From contig JYIP02000006.1 of NCBI GenBank assembly GCA_001051155.2, forward strand, positions 682,001 to 746,000: a stretch of 64,000 nucleotides of DNA, written 5' to 3'. Source of the stretch: Chrysoporthe austroafricana (Eukaryota > Ascomycota > Sordariomycetes > Diaporthales > Cryphonectriaceae). Position numbers and translations under genes: made by a program. Below the pieces are notes generated by a model. It saw nothing but the letters and a program-made list of their open reading frames with translations. It was not told where the DNA came from and searched no databases. Within the stretch, counting starts at the first letter, position 1. Each line of letters begins with the position of its first letter. Positions 36,458-48,500 of the stretch are shown here, in pieces.

Positions 36458-36664
36458 TAATGGCAAAACCTATAGACGAGGTGAATTCGTAATGGATTTG
36501 CCTAGTAAATCTATAGTAAATCCCTTGGTAAATACGCAATGAATTTACCAAGTAAATGCTATACTCTTACCGGGAGGCCTATATAATGCCCTGATAGGCT
36601 TTAGCGTAATCCACTTTCTTGGAAAGAGCATATTTCATAATATATTTCAGTACGTTTACTATTA
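36458..36664 (+). repeat. B6 5' LTR, 207 bp
   Basis: TAATGGCAAAACC to TTTACTATTA, with terminal inverted hexamers TGATAG/CTATCA inferred from the better preserved B7 LTR. It contains CCTAGTAAA/TTTACCAAG repeats and ACCGGGAGGCCTATATAATGCCC, a TATATAA box. Differs from 46907-47113 mostly by transitions. Confidence 0.93.
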
Positions 36665-36666
36665 AT

Positions 36667-36684
36667 TGGTAGCTACGCTTTGCA
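36667..36684 (+). promoter_or_regulatory. B6 primer-binding site (initiator Met tRNA-like)
   Basis: TGGTAGCTACGCTTTGC lies 2 bp inside the LTR. It would pair with a tRNA ending in AGCTACCA, the 3' end typical of fungal initiator tRNA-Met; CTAC could be a RIP form of CTGC. The site is conserved in B2 and B3 with TGG changed to TAA. Confidence 0.6.
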
Positions 36685-36713
36685 TGCCTTTGCTGCGTAA
36701 TCGGGTTTCGATT

Positions 36714-36867
36714 ATCGGCTCTATAAAGTAACGGCTCCTATAGGAATATCGGTCTTATAGGATAACGGCTTCTATAGAAATATCGGCTCTGTAGAATATC
36801 GGTTCCTATAAGAATATCGGTCCTATAGGATATCGGCTTCTGTAAAGGTAGCGTTCCTGTAAGAGAT
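36714..36867 (+). repeat. B6 leader minisatellite, 9 units of 16-18 bp
   Basis: Nine head-to-tail imperfect units of the form TATCGGTYCTATAGGA, several holding the palindrome CCTATAGG. They lie between the primer site and gag, where packaging signals usually sit. All family-B 5' ends in the window carry the tract. Confidence 0.85.
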
Positions 36868-36899
36868 ATTACAATCATTTATCGACAATTTATCGCTAA

Positions 36900-39800
36900 T
36901 TCATTATAGCAACTACCGGCAATAACGTTTTATTATTGCGGCTTATCGATTATATCGAGATCAAGCATCCCGCCCAGGTATACAAGTTCATATAAGCCTT
37001 GAACGACCCTGAGAAGAAGGATTGGGTTATATTAGATATCAAGATCTTTCTCGAAATCGCGTACGCTTTCGTTAACTGGAAACTTTTAGCCGATCGATAC
37101 GAAAAAGCGAAATAGAATTTTAGGGAAGCTAATGCACTTTTGCAAAAGGCAAAAGCATGGGTAGTTAAGCAAGGATAGCCTTTATTGCTTAAGCGCTGGA
37201 TTTAAAAAGGAAGAAAATCGAATTTCGATAAGAATTTATCCTAATAGATAGGAGAGAATGATACGTTCTAGGAAGATTTTTCCAAATATTGCAAATTTCG
37301 ATAGCTTGCCGAAACAATAACGGAAAAAGAGCGATAATAAGTACTTATAGAAATAAATGAAAGCGAGAATACTTTTCGATCTAATAACCTGGAAGATCCG
37401 TTAGAAGAATTGGCTTAGCAATAGTTTATCGAAAATCGAAAGCATTATATACTTAAATATACTAATACTGATAGCGGAATCAAATATATTTATCCATTAC
37501 GATATTTGACTGAAAACCCAAATCCTAGATTTACCGATAAATCCGAGAGTTTTTCAGCTATAGTAAAAAGAATAGATAAAGGCAAAGGAAAATAACTAGT
37601 TCCAGAAAGTAAGCGTACCTTTTTCCCCCTAACGGGAACTTAAAGTCGGAATGCTTCCAGATAAAGTTCTATTGCAGCTATTCCGGCTAATTTTATAAAC
37701 TTTATAATAGAAGGCATACTAACGCCCTAATCGGGTTTATCGGATTATTCGTAACTTTTCGGGAAAGAAAATAATAAGGAAAAAAGACTGGATAAAGGAA
37801 AATCGGACAGTTTTATTACTATCTTTCAGAAATATCCGACCCTTCCCCCCCTAGTTACTGGCCTATTGGACCAGTTTTTATAGCGACTCGAAATAAAAGC
37901 AATCTACCAAAACAGCTTTATTTCGGAAAGGGCGGCATGTATTGGGTTCAAGAAAATATTCCGATTATAACAAGCTTTCAATATATAAGCGCTTCAATCG
38001 GAACCTATTAAGGAACCCCTTCTTGCTTCGGCCGCGAAATATTATGCTAGCGATAGATATTGCTTTATTAAACTGGCATTTCCTGATATTAAAAAACGTA
38101 TCCGGCAAATATTTATATTAAGGGCAAGAAATTAATTAAATTAAAGACTATTCTCGGGTCTCGAACCGGATATTGAAATTAACCCTAATTTCTAAGAAGA
38201 ACTGGTTAATAAGCCAAATAGACTACCGGATCTATTGGATTCCAGCAATAATGAAAGCAATAATTCTCGAAATCTATTATTTGGCTATAAGCAATCTAAA
38301 AATCTCTAAGCTTATTAACCTAATTTACCTGAACTTATAGCATTGCCCGTTAGCATTAATAGGGAATTCAAAAATATAATTATAAGGCGATTCCGACCTT
38401 ACGAGAACTAGAATAATTATGCTAATTTAATAATCGTATCTATTATAGATAGCAAAATTACTATCTGGAAAGACTTTCAAGCTTTTATAGACCGGTATAA
38501 GATATATATAGCTAAAGATACAGAATGCGCTAAATATCTTAATTTCCATTTACCCGCTTGCTTAGCTAAGATAATATATATTTAATTCTATTTTATATTA
38601 TTTTCCTAAAAGCGTAAGGACTTTACTTTGCATAAGCATAATTAAAGCTAATAAAAGAAGTAATTAAGAAAAGATTTCTCTATATTACGGAAAACTGCAA
38701 AGGATTTATTAAATGCCTAATAATATTCTAAGAAAAATATACAAAATAATCGCAATATTCTGGAATTTACCTATTACGTCTATCGATTTACTAAGCTAGC
38801 CGAATACCCAAATTTGTATTTAGCCAGAAATATTTAGGATCGGATCGATAAAGAACTAATAGCTAGACATTTCGATAGATTTAGTCGAAATAAAGATACG
38901 AAAGATTTCGAAAAACGTCTCAAAGCGAAATAAGAGATATAATATATCCTCGAATCAGATTGCGTAATAAGATTATCTCGTAAACCCGCGCAACCGGTAC
39001 GGAAAATTACGTAATCGGCTATTAATTTCCCTAATATTAATATTCATTTCCCAGCTAATATATTTCCAGGATGCTTTAGAAGATTCAAGCCTTAAGGACT
39101 TGAATATTTATCTCGCTTAATAAGGATATTTAATTAGCCAAATCTATTCAAAGGCATTGGATATATCCCGGAATACGAATTCCGAAAGCTTTTACTAGAA
39201 TAATAGCGAAAGCTAATAAACGCTCGGAATTAATTACGGGAACGGATAACCAGATAATAAAATATTTCTAGTACGGCCAGGAAGATATTAACCAATACTA
39301 TAAATAATAGCAGAAGTTTAATTTCAAAAAACCGAAATTTCCAACCGCGCTTTTACTATCGATTCGTACGAAAAGATATTAGAGGATATTTTATCCAGTT
39401 AACCCTAGCAAATTTCAATATCGATAACGGAAAATTGCAATATAATCTAGATAAAGAGGACAAGCTGGCTCGAAAAGGCTATTTTCTTATAAATAACGAT
39501 TTATTTATAGCGGATAGCGATAAATACGATAAAGAGACCGAAAACGGCAAAAACTTATAGAAGCAAGAGGACGAATTGGAAGAATAAGCTAATAAGAAAA
39601 ACGTAATAATCGAAAACGATATCTGGATTTTTCGAGCCGAAAAGGCAAAACTATCAGTAAACGAAAGCATATTCTATATCAAATACCCTATATAACTATC
39701 CAGTTAGCTATAGAATTTTCTTAAAGTCGATATATAGAAAAGAGAAATCTTAAAATATAATATTCCTATACTTACAATTAAGCCTTATCAGGGCAGCAGC

Positions 39801-40345
39801 TATATATATGCAAGAGCTGCAGCTAGAGCATATTCGAATAAGCCGGATATAGAAATCTGTATCGATATAAGCGCTAGTTATTATGCTATTGCTAAGGAAT
39901 TACTAATATAATTCCCTAAAGCAAAGATAGATTAGAATATAAAGGCCAAGCTTAGAAGCATAAGCTAGTCGTTAGCAAAAGGCTGGGCTAAATTCGATTT
40001 GTATTTCCAGAGCAATAAATACGGCTACCCAATTATATTTCGTATTTAAATAGGAATTTGGGTATTGGATCGATTAGAAATAAGCATTTTGCTAAGATAG
40101 GAATATAATATTCTTTACGAATTAGATATTCTGAATTCAGAATCGTTTATACGATTTGGTTATTTTAGTAATACTATAGCGAAAATAGAAATATTTGCCC
40201 GAATGCTAGTACAATCCTAGCAAGCAAAGGCCGCGACTATTACGGTAATGCTGCCCAGATTTTATAAGCTAATCCCTATTAATATTAAGCGAATCCCAAA
40301 AATGTAACCTTTTTATTCAAGCCGAAATAGAAAGGGTAAATGAAT
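36900..40345 (+). pseudogene. gag: B6 gag-protease polyprotein, decayed
   Basis: One frame, if TAA/TAG at Gln/Trp positions are ignored, runs from about 36900 to about 40345. The N-terminal third is Lys/Glu-rich and helical (NWKLLADRYEKAK, REANALLQKAKAW). The middle holds LLDSSNNESNNSRN, then RFRPYENQNNYANL and IWKDFQAFIDRYKIY, followed by a capsid-like helical part with FEKRLKAKQEI. No clear CCHC knuckle was found. A retropepsin site C-I-D-I-S-A-S-Y at 39858-39881 stands for D-T/S-G-A-S, with Gly replaced by Ser. Downstream is FIRFGYFSNTIAKIEIFARM. The start codon could not be placed. Gag and protease share a frame, unlike family A. Confidence 0.75.
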
Positions 40346-40599
40346 TGCTTAATAGGCTATTAGATTAAGGAAATCCTAGTAATGAATTAAATAGCGATTT
40401 CTTTAAAAATCCAGAAAAACCAATTTCTAAAGATAGTCGAACCATTCCAGACAGATTATATAACCTCGCTAGCGAATTATAACAATTACTATTATATTGC
40501 GCGATAATACCTCTTTCAATAAACTTAGGACGGGTTATAGCTTTCAGGAAAGCTGAATTCAGACTAACTATTATTTATTAAGCATATTTTCCAATAAAT

Positions 40600-43500
40600 T
40601 GCGGAAATTACTGGAAAATAGCTGGAAGAGTACCGATTCCCGGATATGGAAATTCCCGAGATAAGAAATTATTTCGAAAATAATAATAAATTGGGAATCC
40701 GGAAAGATAAAGCTATTAAGGAATCGGAAATTGAATTCGGTATATATATTTGCAAGCGTTTACTGGAATTTTTCCATAAAGTTATAGAATTAGTACAAGC
40801 ATATGCTAGAATTTTCAAAGATATAAGTCCCGTTAATATACTAATCGACTAATAGATAAAGGTCGACTTAATCGAAAGATAGCAAAACCAGAAAATGGGA
40901 TAAAAGCTATATTATTCAAATAAAGAAAACTAGGAAGTAATTAACGAAATTTTGGACAAGTTATACTAGCAAAGTCGAGCTAAATAGGTTATAAATATAA
41001 TGCTATTCGGTTTACTAATCTTTATAGTTTGGAAGAATATAAATGGCTAGAAGAAAAAACGTATAGTAATTGATTTATACGCCTTAAATAAAATCTTAAT
41101 CCCCGATACTTACCCTTTGCTATTATAGCAAAAGGTTATCAAATAGCTAAGAGGAAAAATATATATTATAGTAATAAATATATAGCAATTTTTCTATTAA
41201 TTCCTAATATATCCAGATTATAAAAACCGATTTACTATTATTAATTATTATAATTAAGAAAGGATAAAAATTCCATTTATAGGATTTCGAAATTTACTAT
41301 TTTATATCTAGCATTTTAAAGATCAATTTTTACAATTATATTACAAGTTTGCTTCCGCTTTCATAAACGATATCGTTATCCATTCAATTACAGAATAAGA
41401 TTATTTACGATATTTACAAATTATCTTCTTGCTATTTTTACGCAAAAACATTTCATTAGCTAGATTTAAGTTATTTCTTGGATATCTTTTAGTCCAGATT
41501 TTAGGATTCAAAATAAACGAATTCGGAATTTCCAATACGGAATACCGAATGCAAGCTATTCGCGACCTGGAATTCCCTAAAATATTCTAGCAATTGGAAA
41601 GGTTTATCGGATTTACAGAATACTTATGCTATTTAATTCCTAAATACAATTATAAAATCAATTTATTTTAGAGAAAGAAAACTAGAATGCTAAGCGAGGC
41701 TTGCTAATCGAACTGTTTATTTTCAGGTATAGGATAGCGAAACTATATTACGCAAGCCATTTTCGACTTAATACTAAACGAAATTAATAGTTTTTACGAC
41801 CTTAAAATAGCTTTAGAAGCTAAAAATGCTTTGTTTTATTATATCCCAGACAAACTTCTCTTTATCCAGCTAAATATATCTAAAGAAATAGGGTTTTCAG
41901 GCATTATTTTCCAATTAGCAAACGATTATATATAGAACGGAATATCGCTAATAGCAAGTATAGCCGTATAATCAATCTTCTATTTAAGCAAGACGATTAA
42001 TGAAATAGAACGAAAGTATTGGCTTATAGAGCTAGAAATAGCTTATCTAGTATGGCTAATGCGAAAGCTAAAGACGATAATAAGATCGAACCGAGCCAAG
42101 CCAATTTATATCCTTACTAACTACGCAATAACAATTAGTATTATCCATTCGTTATCTATAAATACGGTAAATAAGACCAAGGCAAATGTATAGCTAATTC
42201 TCGTTTCGGAATACTTGAGCTAATTCGACTTGAAAGCATATTATATACCGGGAAGGTCGAACGTTTTTGCAAATGCTATATCAAGATTGCTATCTACCCA
42301 GAAACCTATCGATAACGAAAGCGTTCTAAATAAGATATAGGAAAACGAATTTATCCAGGTTTTCAGTAAAATATCCATAAATAGCGAAATGAAAAGGCGT
42401 ATTAAGAAGGAATACGAAAAATATTCCTTATAGTCTAGAATAATCGAATAACTGAAAGACCCAAATAAGGTTGCCCGACTACTTTTTATATTAGATTATA
42501 ATAGCTTACTATTTCTCAAAGATTACTATAGAAAATAATAACTATGCATCCCGAATAAAATGGCATTGGATTTTATTAAGGAAGCTTACGATAGAAAATA
42601 CTATTTCGGCATAGATTGCGTATAATACGACTTAACAGATCGATTCGTTATTAGATACTGCTATACTAAAATACGCAATTATATATCGATATATCGAGCT
42701 TATAATGAAAACAAAAATAACTTATAGCAACTTTTAAAAGAAATATAGCTTATATTATCTTTACTAATCCTATTCCATACTATTATTATAGACTTTATTA
42801 TAAGACTACCGATAATACTATTTATAAATACTATATAAGCCCTGGCTAAAATGCTATTCCTGGATACATTTCTTACGATTACAAATAAATATTCCAAAGC
42901 TACAATTATTATATTAAATAACGCAATATATATTGCAGCAGACTAAGCAACCCTTATCTTACGGATATTTTATATTACTAGCTAGGGAATACCCAAAAGG
43001 ATTATCTTAAATAGAAACTCGAAATTCCTATCAGAATTCTGGAAATATTTATAGGAAGCTATTAGAACGAAACTTGCTTACTTTACTGTTTCGTATTCGC
43101 AAACGGACGGGCAATTTGAAATAAAGAACCGAATAGTTAAAATAGCAATTCGGCATTTTATAATCGCTTACTCTAATGCAGAATAAACCGAGATAATACT
43201 AGCATTATAGTTTAACTTAAATAATACGTATAACCGAATTATAAAATATTTAGCTAGCCAAATGCTATTCGGATTTAACTTATTATCGGGTTAGTAAATA
43301 AGGGATATAATATCCTTAGCAAAAGAAGTTTTCCAGGAAAAAGCTTAACTTTTTATTGCCGAAACGCAAATAATAGCCAAATTGCAATATAATAAGTACT
43401 ATTATTAAATAGTTTTCGAACTAAATAATTGGATATATATTCGCTTGAGCTACGAATACTTATTGCTAAGTAACCTATTTCTGAAATTTTTATAATAGAG

Positions 43501-44095
43501 GATAGGATTTTTCCAGGTTATTCGAAAGATAAGGAACTTAGTATATAAGTTGAAATTAGCTCCCTATATAAATATTTATCTAGTAATCTCAGTAATATAA
43601 TTAACGCTTGCAAACCTTCCTAAAATAAACCCTTATAGACGTAATTTTATATACTAGGACCTAGTAAATATACTAGAAGATCCGGATATTGAGAAATATT
43701 TGAAAGATTACCGATATTACGAACTGGAAAAGATAATTAGCTGCTATAAGCGAAAATATAGATATAATTCGCGCAAAATTGAATATTTAGTAAAATAGAT
43801 AAACTACTCTAGCTATTACAATATATGGATGCCCTGTAATGCCCTGAATACAAACGAAATAATATATAATTTCGAACGGAAATGCGAAGCTATAGCCGAA
43901 CTGCAAGAAAGAGTAAAGCGAAAGCGGCTATTAGCAGAAGAAATTCCTGAACCGGGAAATATTATCGTAATTGCTTTACGAAAATAAAGCAAGCCAAAGC
44001 GCGACTTATAAATAGAAAGTGCATTGGAATAAGCTAGTTTACCTATTCCAAGAAACCGAAAAAACCCGCGACGCAATGGGCGCGCGTTAGGGTAA
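40600..44095 (+). pseudogene. pol: B6 pol: RT-RNase H-integrase-chromodomain, decayed
   Basis: A separate frame from gag-protease. RT: VIDLYALNKILIPDTYPL (41066-41119), then FYQFLIYPDYKNRFTI, and the catalytic box F-I-N-D-I-V-I at 41360-41380 (first Asp lost). RNase H: IERKYWLIELEIAYLVW near 42000-42050, then SEYLSQFDLKAYYIPGRSN, typical of the fungal Gypsy group with the YWPTELE motif. Integrase: zinc region near 42600-42700, IIIDFIIRLP near 42785, second Asp lost (IILNRNSKF), then SQTDGQFEIKNR with the Glu kept. The tail (43680-44095) has a decayed chromodomain, then KCEAIAELQERVKRKRLLAE and a basic end. The minus-strand open frames 42700-42897 and 43816-44076 are shadows. Confidence 0.88.
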
Positions 44096-44339
44096 AGGCG
44101 ATTGCTAAGTAAAGCAAGTAAATTTCTAGCGAATGCAAAAAGCTATTATTTTGTAAACTGCTAATGAATTCATTTTGTTTTCCTTTTCTTACTAGCGCGC
44201 TTATAATTATTATCCTTATCTATTTATTATAGCTAGCCGTATCGCTCTATCGTTATTACCTTTCATTATATTTTTGAATACTGTTTTTAAATATTAAGCT
44301 AATACTATTATCAATTTCGCTTTACTCTGCTAAGCTTCT

Positions 44340-46227
44340 GTAAACTTGCAAAGACTGTACTAATAAGGCTATTAATATTATTAAAACCAAAACGCATTAC
44401 GCAATTATCAAATCGTATCCTTCCGTAAATGCCTTGCCGTAAAACCAAGATTAATAAAAAATAGTACGTTTAGCTATGCTTAACTTTTATACGGTATTAT
44501 ACCCTATATTTCAGGAAGAACTTTCCAAAGTTTGCCGAAAAAGCAGGACTATATAATATACCAAATACGTTTACAAAATATCGTTCAAAAACCGCCTTTC
44601 CTTAAAAAAATATCGGTAAGCTATATATTTATATAATAGCGAAAGCCGTTTTTACCGTAATACTTATATAACGAAAAACTACTTAAGCGATTTCTTTTGC
44701 TACTAGGAAGCTTATACAGTAACCTTTTATCGAGCGCTAATTAGTAAGGGTTATACTAATATAATAGACCGAAAAGTCGAATATAATATTTACATTCCCA
44801 ATACCAAGCTAAGCAATAGCAATATTAGTCGGCCGCTAATTACTAAAGAGGCTCAGAAACTTATTTTATAATACTTTATATTATTGTAAATTAATTATTC
44901 CAGCCCTATTTACGAAAGATAAGAGCTTTATCTAAGCACCTTTACTAGTACGAATGCTATTACAAGCAAGGATATAGATAACGGATTAACAGATAACTCT
45001 ATTAAGGGAATATTGCTTAAATTTACCCCGAATTCATTTACCGTTCGTAATCCTATCCTTGCCTTACATACTCTATCAATAGCTTATTATATTCTATTTC
45101 TTATTATAATATCGAAAAACGATTGCTTACAAAATAAGCATAGCCGTTACGTTAAAAATAAAGCTAAACAGATAATATTAAGCAATTGCAGCAACCTTAC
45201 CAAAAAGGAAATAGATGCCGTACGTTACGCAATTAATATAGCAGAAATCGTTATAATTTACGAATGTAATCGTAATATAGCCCTTGCTGCTTAAAAAAAG
45301 ATAGCTAAGAATATTAAGCCAGTCTTAGCCAAGCTTAAGGCTTTCGAACTTATTATGCCAATCGCTAATTTAAGCCCATTTGCTATAATAAAGCGAAATT
45401 TTATAATGCTAGCTAAGCGCTATCGAGTTATAAATAATACTATCGACTTAACCGAAAATAACTTACCGAGCATAGCTAGTTTATTAGCTATATTAAATAA
45501 AGCTCCCCGAGCTAATATTAATAGTACTTTGCCCTTGCAAGCTATATTTCGCGCTATCCCCGCCTTATTTATCAAATATAATTCTAAATCCAAAACTACT
45601 AAAGCCGAAATCGCAATATACTATTGCATACTAGCTTTCTATATATCCAAAGAATATATACGCTATAATTTCACTTAGAGAAGCAACTTCGGTACTAACT
45701 ATCCTTACGTTACTAATAGCTTTGCTATTTATAATAACATTAAGTTCGGCATTATCGGAATTTATAATAATTGCATTCAGTACTTCTTCCCTTTCATTAT
45801 AAGAGAATATATATACGAATTCGTTACCTGGTTCTGCAACCTTAATCCTACTATTTTATCCAATTAATCGGGCTTATATTTCATTATAAACCAAATCTTC
45901 CGTTTCGAATACAATTTCAAAGCTATTAAGATCGTCTTTACCAAAGACGATATGGACTATAATTTCAATGCTACCTTTCAGAAATAGGCTAACGAAAACA
46001 AAAACTACTTTAGCGCTGCCCGGTCCTTGCAATACCAAAGTCGCATAATAGGCTTCAAATCTTATATCCAAGCGCATAGGCTAGTTAAGACTTTGCAGCT
46101 TAATATCTATAACCATACCGACTTCTGCAACCATATCGGAAAGGAAGAACTGTTTACTATATTCCTTTGCAATTTATTAAACTTTAAAACTACTGTTAAA
46201 GCCCGGGAAATTATTCCCAACTAGTAA
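44340..46227 (+). pseudogene. B6 ORF3: large unidentified sense ORF
   Basis: A third long frame after pol, in the same orientation, with tandem stops at 46222-46227 that are at the same place in B1 and B4. It would encode roughly 600 residues. Near 44345-44400 is TCKDCTNKAINIIKTKTHY, a C-x2-C...H arrangement that could be a zinc finger remnant, though the start is uncertain. Then come EELSKVCRKSRT, NSESRFYRNTYITKNYLSDF, IDRKVEYNIYIPNTK, a hydrophobic block (about 45025-45100) and CNRNIALAAWKKIAKNIKP. Later blocks are KRNFIMLAKRYRVINNTI, YYCILAFYISKEYIRYNF, FTKDDMDYNFNATFQK and GFKSYIQAHRLVKTLQLNIY. I recognise no family; it lacks RT, IN, envelope or chromodomain features. Conservation across copies argues for a real protein of the element. 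Confidence 0.68.
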
Positions 46228-46906
46228 ATATAGCTATTATTTATCGATATAATATTATTAGCAGCATATAATATTGCTTTTTTCTAATAATTTATAAACT
46301 TAGCTACTTATATTAAGGACTAGTTACAATATCGTTATATAACGACTATACGCAGCTATCGGCTTTGTATGCCGATATATCCTATCGTAATTTCACCTTA
46401 CATTTATTACTATTATACTTACTTAATATTCTATTATTTGAAAGCTATATTTTCTACCAATATTTACAAGCAATTTTGATTTTTGGTTATATCTATACCA
46501 AATACTTCGGCAGTAAATACGATTAAGCATTACCGAAATATACCTAAATATCGGCCAGCCTTATTATATATAAGTATTATATATATCTATCTATTCCAAG
46601 CATAAACCGATTGTAATGGAAGATTAATTTTAAGCTCCCGGCATAAGCAGGTTTTCTTTTAATCCCCGGCATGGGCATATTTGTTATTCAAGTCCCTAGC
46701 ATAGGCACGTTTACCTATTAGGACTCTAGTACGAATCGGCTTTATAAAACGATTGTTATTTCTTATATAATCTCTTTTGTCTAATAGTACTATCATGCTT
46801 TTCCTTGCTGTATAACCCAGAGTCCTACTATATCGTATTATTGCTACCCAAGATATCTTTAACAATTAGCTTCCTTTATGGATAAAGGTTATAAGGAGCC
46901 GGCAAT
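46228..46906 (+). other. B6 3' untranslated region with triple 30-bp repeat and polypurine tract
   Basis: No gene seen. At 46635-46720 are three imperfect units of 27-30 bp, each with a C-rich start (CCCGGCAT or CCCTAGCAT) and a T-rich end; the minus-strand open frame 46659-46865 falls over them and is not supported. The end, ATAAGGAGCCGGCAAT before the LTR, is in polypurine tract position. Confidence 0.6.
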
Positions 46907-47113
46907 TAATAGCAAAACCCATAAATAAGGTGAATTCGTAATGGATTCGCCTAGTAAATCTATAATGAATCTCCTAATAAATACGCAGTGAATTCACTAG
47001 GTAGATGCCATACCCTTACCGGGGGGCTTATATAATGCTCTGATAGGCTTTAGCGTAATCCATTTTCTTGGAAAGAGCATGCTTCATAATATATTTCAGT
47101 ACATTCACTATTA
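46907..47113 (+). repeat. B6 3' LTR, 207 bp
   Basis: From TAATAGCAAAACCC to TTCACTATTA; partner of 36458-36664, followed by the second GTATA copy at 47114-47118. Confidence 0.93.
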
Positions 47114-48500
47114 GTATAATTCGAAATCTTTTGAATAAATAAAAATATTATTAAAGTAAATAATAATAATAATATTTAAATATTTGCGGAAAATATTATT
47201 AATCATTTCTTGGAAAAATGCAAACGCGTTAATTAATTTAAAAAGTAAGATTATATATTTAAAATGTCCGTAACGAATTCTGAATATTATTTTTCAGATA
47301 TTATCTTCTTTAATTCGAATATAATAATACTTTTCCTTAAGGTCGAGCGTAATAAACTAATTTGTTCTAATTAATCGATTTCGCATTTCTCCTATTAGAA
47401 ATAAAGGATAGCGATTCTTAATCGTAATATTATTAAACTATTAATAGTTTATATAGAGTCGTAATTTGCCGTTTTTCTTAAGTATAAATAGGATCGGGTA
47501 TTTTACGAGTAATTGTAATTTTCGTATATAACTTCTCTTTAGATTTTTATCAATATATTCTTTAAGTATTTCAAGCTTTGCTTGATCGAGCGTATAAATA
47601 GAGTAATTCTGAAATTTTATCCTTTCTTTTAATGGAATTTTATAATTAAAAGGGCTGTATTTTAATAAATTAGTATTAAATTTCTTTTGCTATAGTTTCT
47701 TGAATTCGTAATATTTTTTTAGTATATTTTCGAATTTAAGTAATAGTCTTTTTTCGTTTTCTGAAATCTGGAAAAACAAAAGGTATTATTAAGCGTATTT
47801 TGCTTCGCTTGCTTCCTATTATTACTTTCGGGGCTTAATTTCCGGTAATTTTGAATATTTGTTATTTATTAGCTTAAACTTCTTTCTATTATCTTTTTAT
47901 ATTTGTTATTTTGGAAGCGGTATTTCCTTATAGTTTTATAGCCTATATAGCTTTATAATATTCCGTATTGGATTAATTTTCTATTAATTGCTAATTGCTT
48001 AAATTTCTAGTTTATTTTTAACTTATATTTATAAGTTCGAAGTTTTCGTAATTCTTTCTTATTTTCTAGCAAATTTGCTTGCCTTAAGGGTATATTTAAG
48101 CTTATTTGAGCATATATTTCTAATATTATTTTCAATAATTAAGATTTTCTCTTTTCCGTTAATTATAACTTTTTTAATAAATATAGCTTATTTTTATAAA
48201 ATTTAGCTAATAGTTTAATCGATTCAAAAGTTATATTTCTTAAACTAAAATATTCTTAAAATTAATTTATATTATGCTATATTTATAATATCAAAAATAG
48301 TTTTTATTATAAGGCTTTCAATCGAGATAAGTAAATAATTAATTTTTATATCGATTATATTAAAGTTATATGCAATCGCTTTTCTTTCTATAATATTAAA
48401 TCTATAAGGATTCTTTTTCTGCATTTAAGGAATTCGTTTTCTATTAACGATTTCTAGCAAAATGAAATTTCCTTATACGCTATTATCCAAGAATGCGCTA
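47114..48500 (-). pseudogene. pol: A6 pol, left part (N-terminal): RT and protease
   Basis: Continues A6 across B6. The RT box at 47144-47158 reads Y-F-N-N-I, both catalytic Asp lost, and the protease active site lies near 48480-48500. The plus-strand open frame 48462-48728 is antisense. RIP is strong. Confidence 0.82.

Larger units (their letters stand above)
36458..47113 (+). mobile_element. B6: full-length family-B Ty3/Gypsy element, 10,656 bp
   Basis: The reference copy for family B, bounded by two 207-bp LTRs and a 5-bp target duplication. Order: 5' LTR, primer site, leader repeats, gag-protease frame, RT-RNase H-integrase-chromodomain frame, ORF3, 3' UTR, polypurine tract, 3' LTR. At 10.7 kb it is long for a fungal Gypsy element; the excess comes from the leader, the long gag and the ORF3/3' UTR block of about 3 kb. 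RIP is milder than in B1, B2 and B5. It interrupts A6 RT. Confidence 0.93.

Noticed and set aside
43816..44076. Minus-strand open frame shared by B6 and B1 (15284-15526)
   Set aside because: Exact antisense of the chromodomain tail of pol in both copies. Its conservation follows from the sense gene.
45013..45294. Hydrophobic block in ORF3 as an envelope-type membrane anchor
   Set aside because: The Ile/Leu-rich run is short and broken by polar residues, RIP itself raises Ile/Tyr/Asn content, and no signal peptide or cleavage site is visible.
46659..46865. Small minus-strand open frame in the B6 3' UTR
   Set aside because: It coincides with the triple 30-bp repeat and is not open in B1 or B4.
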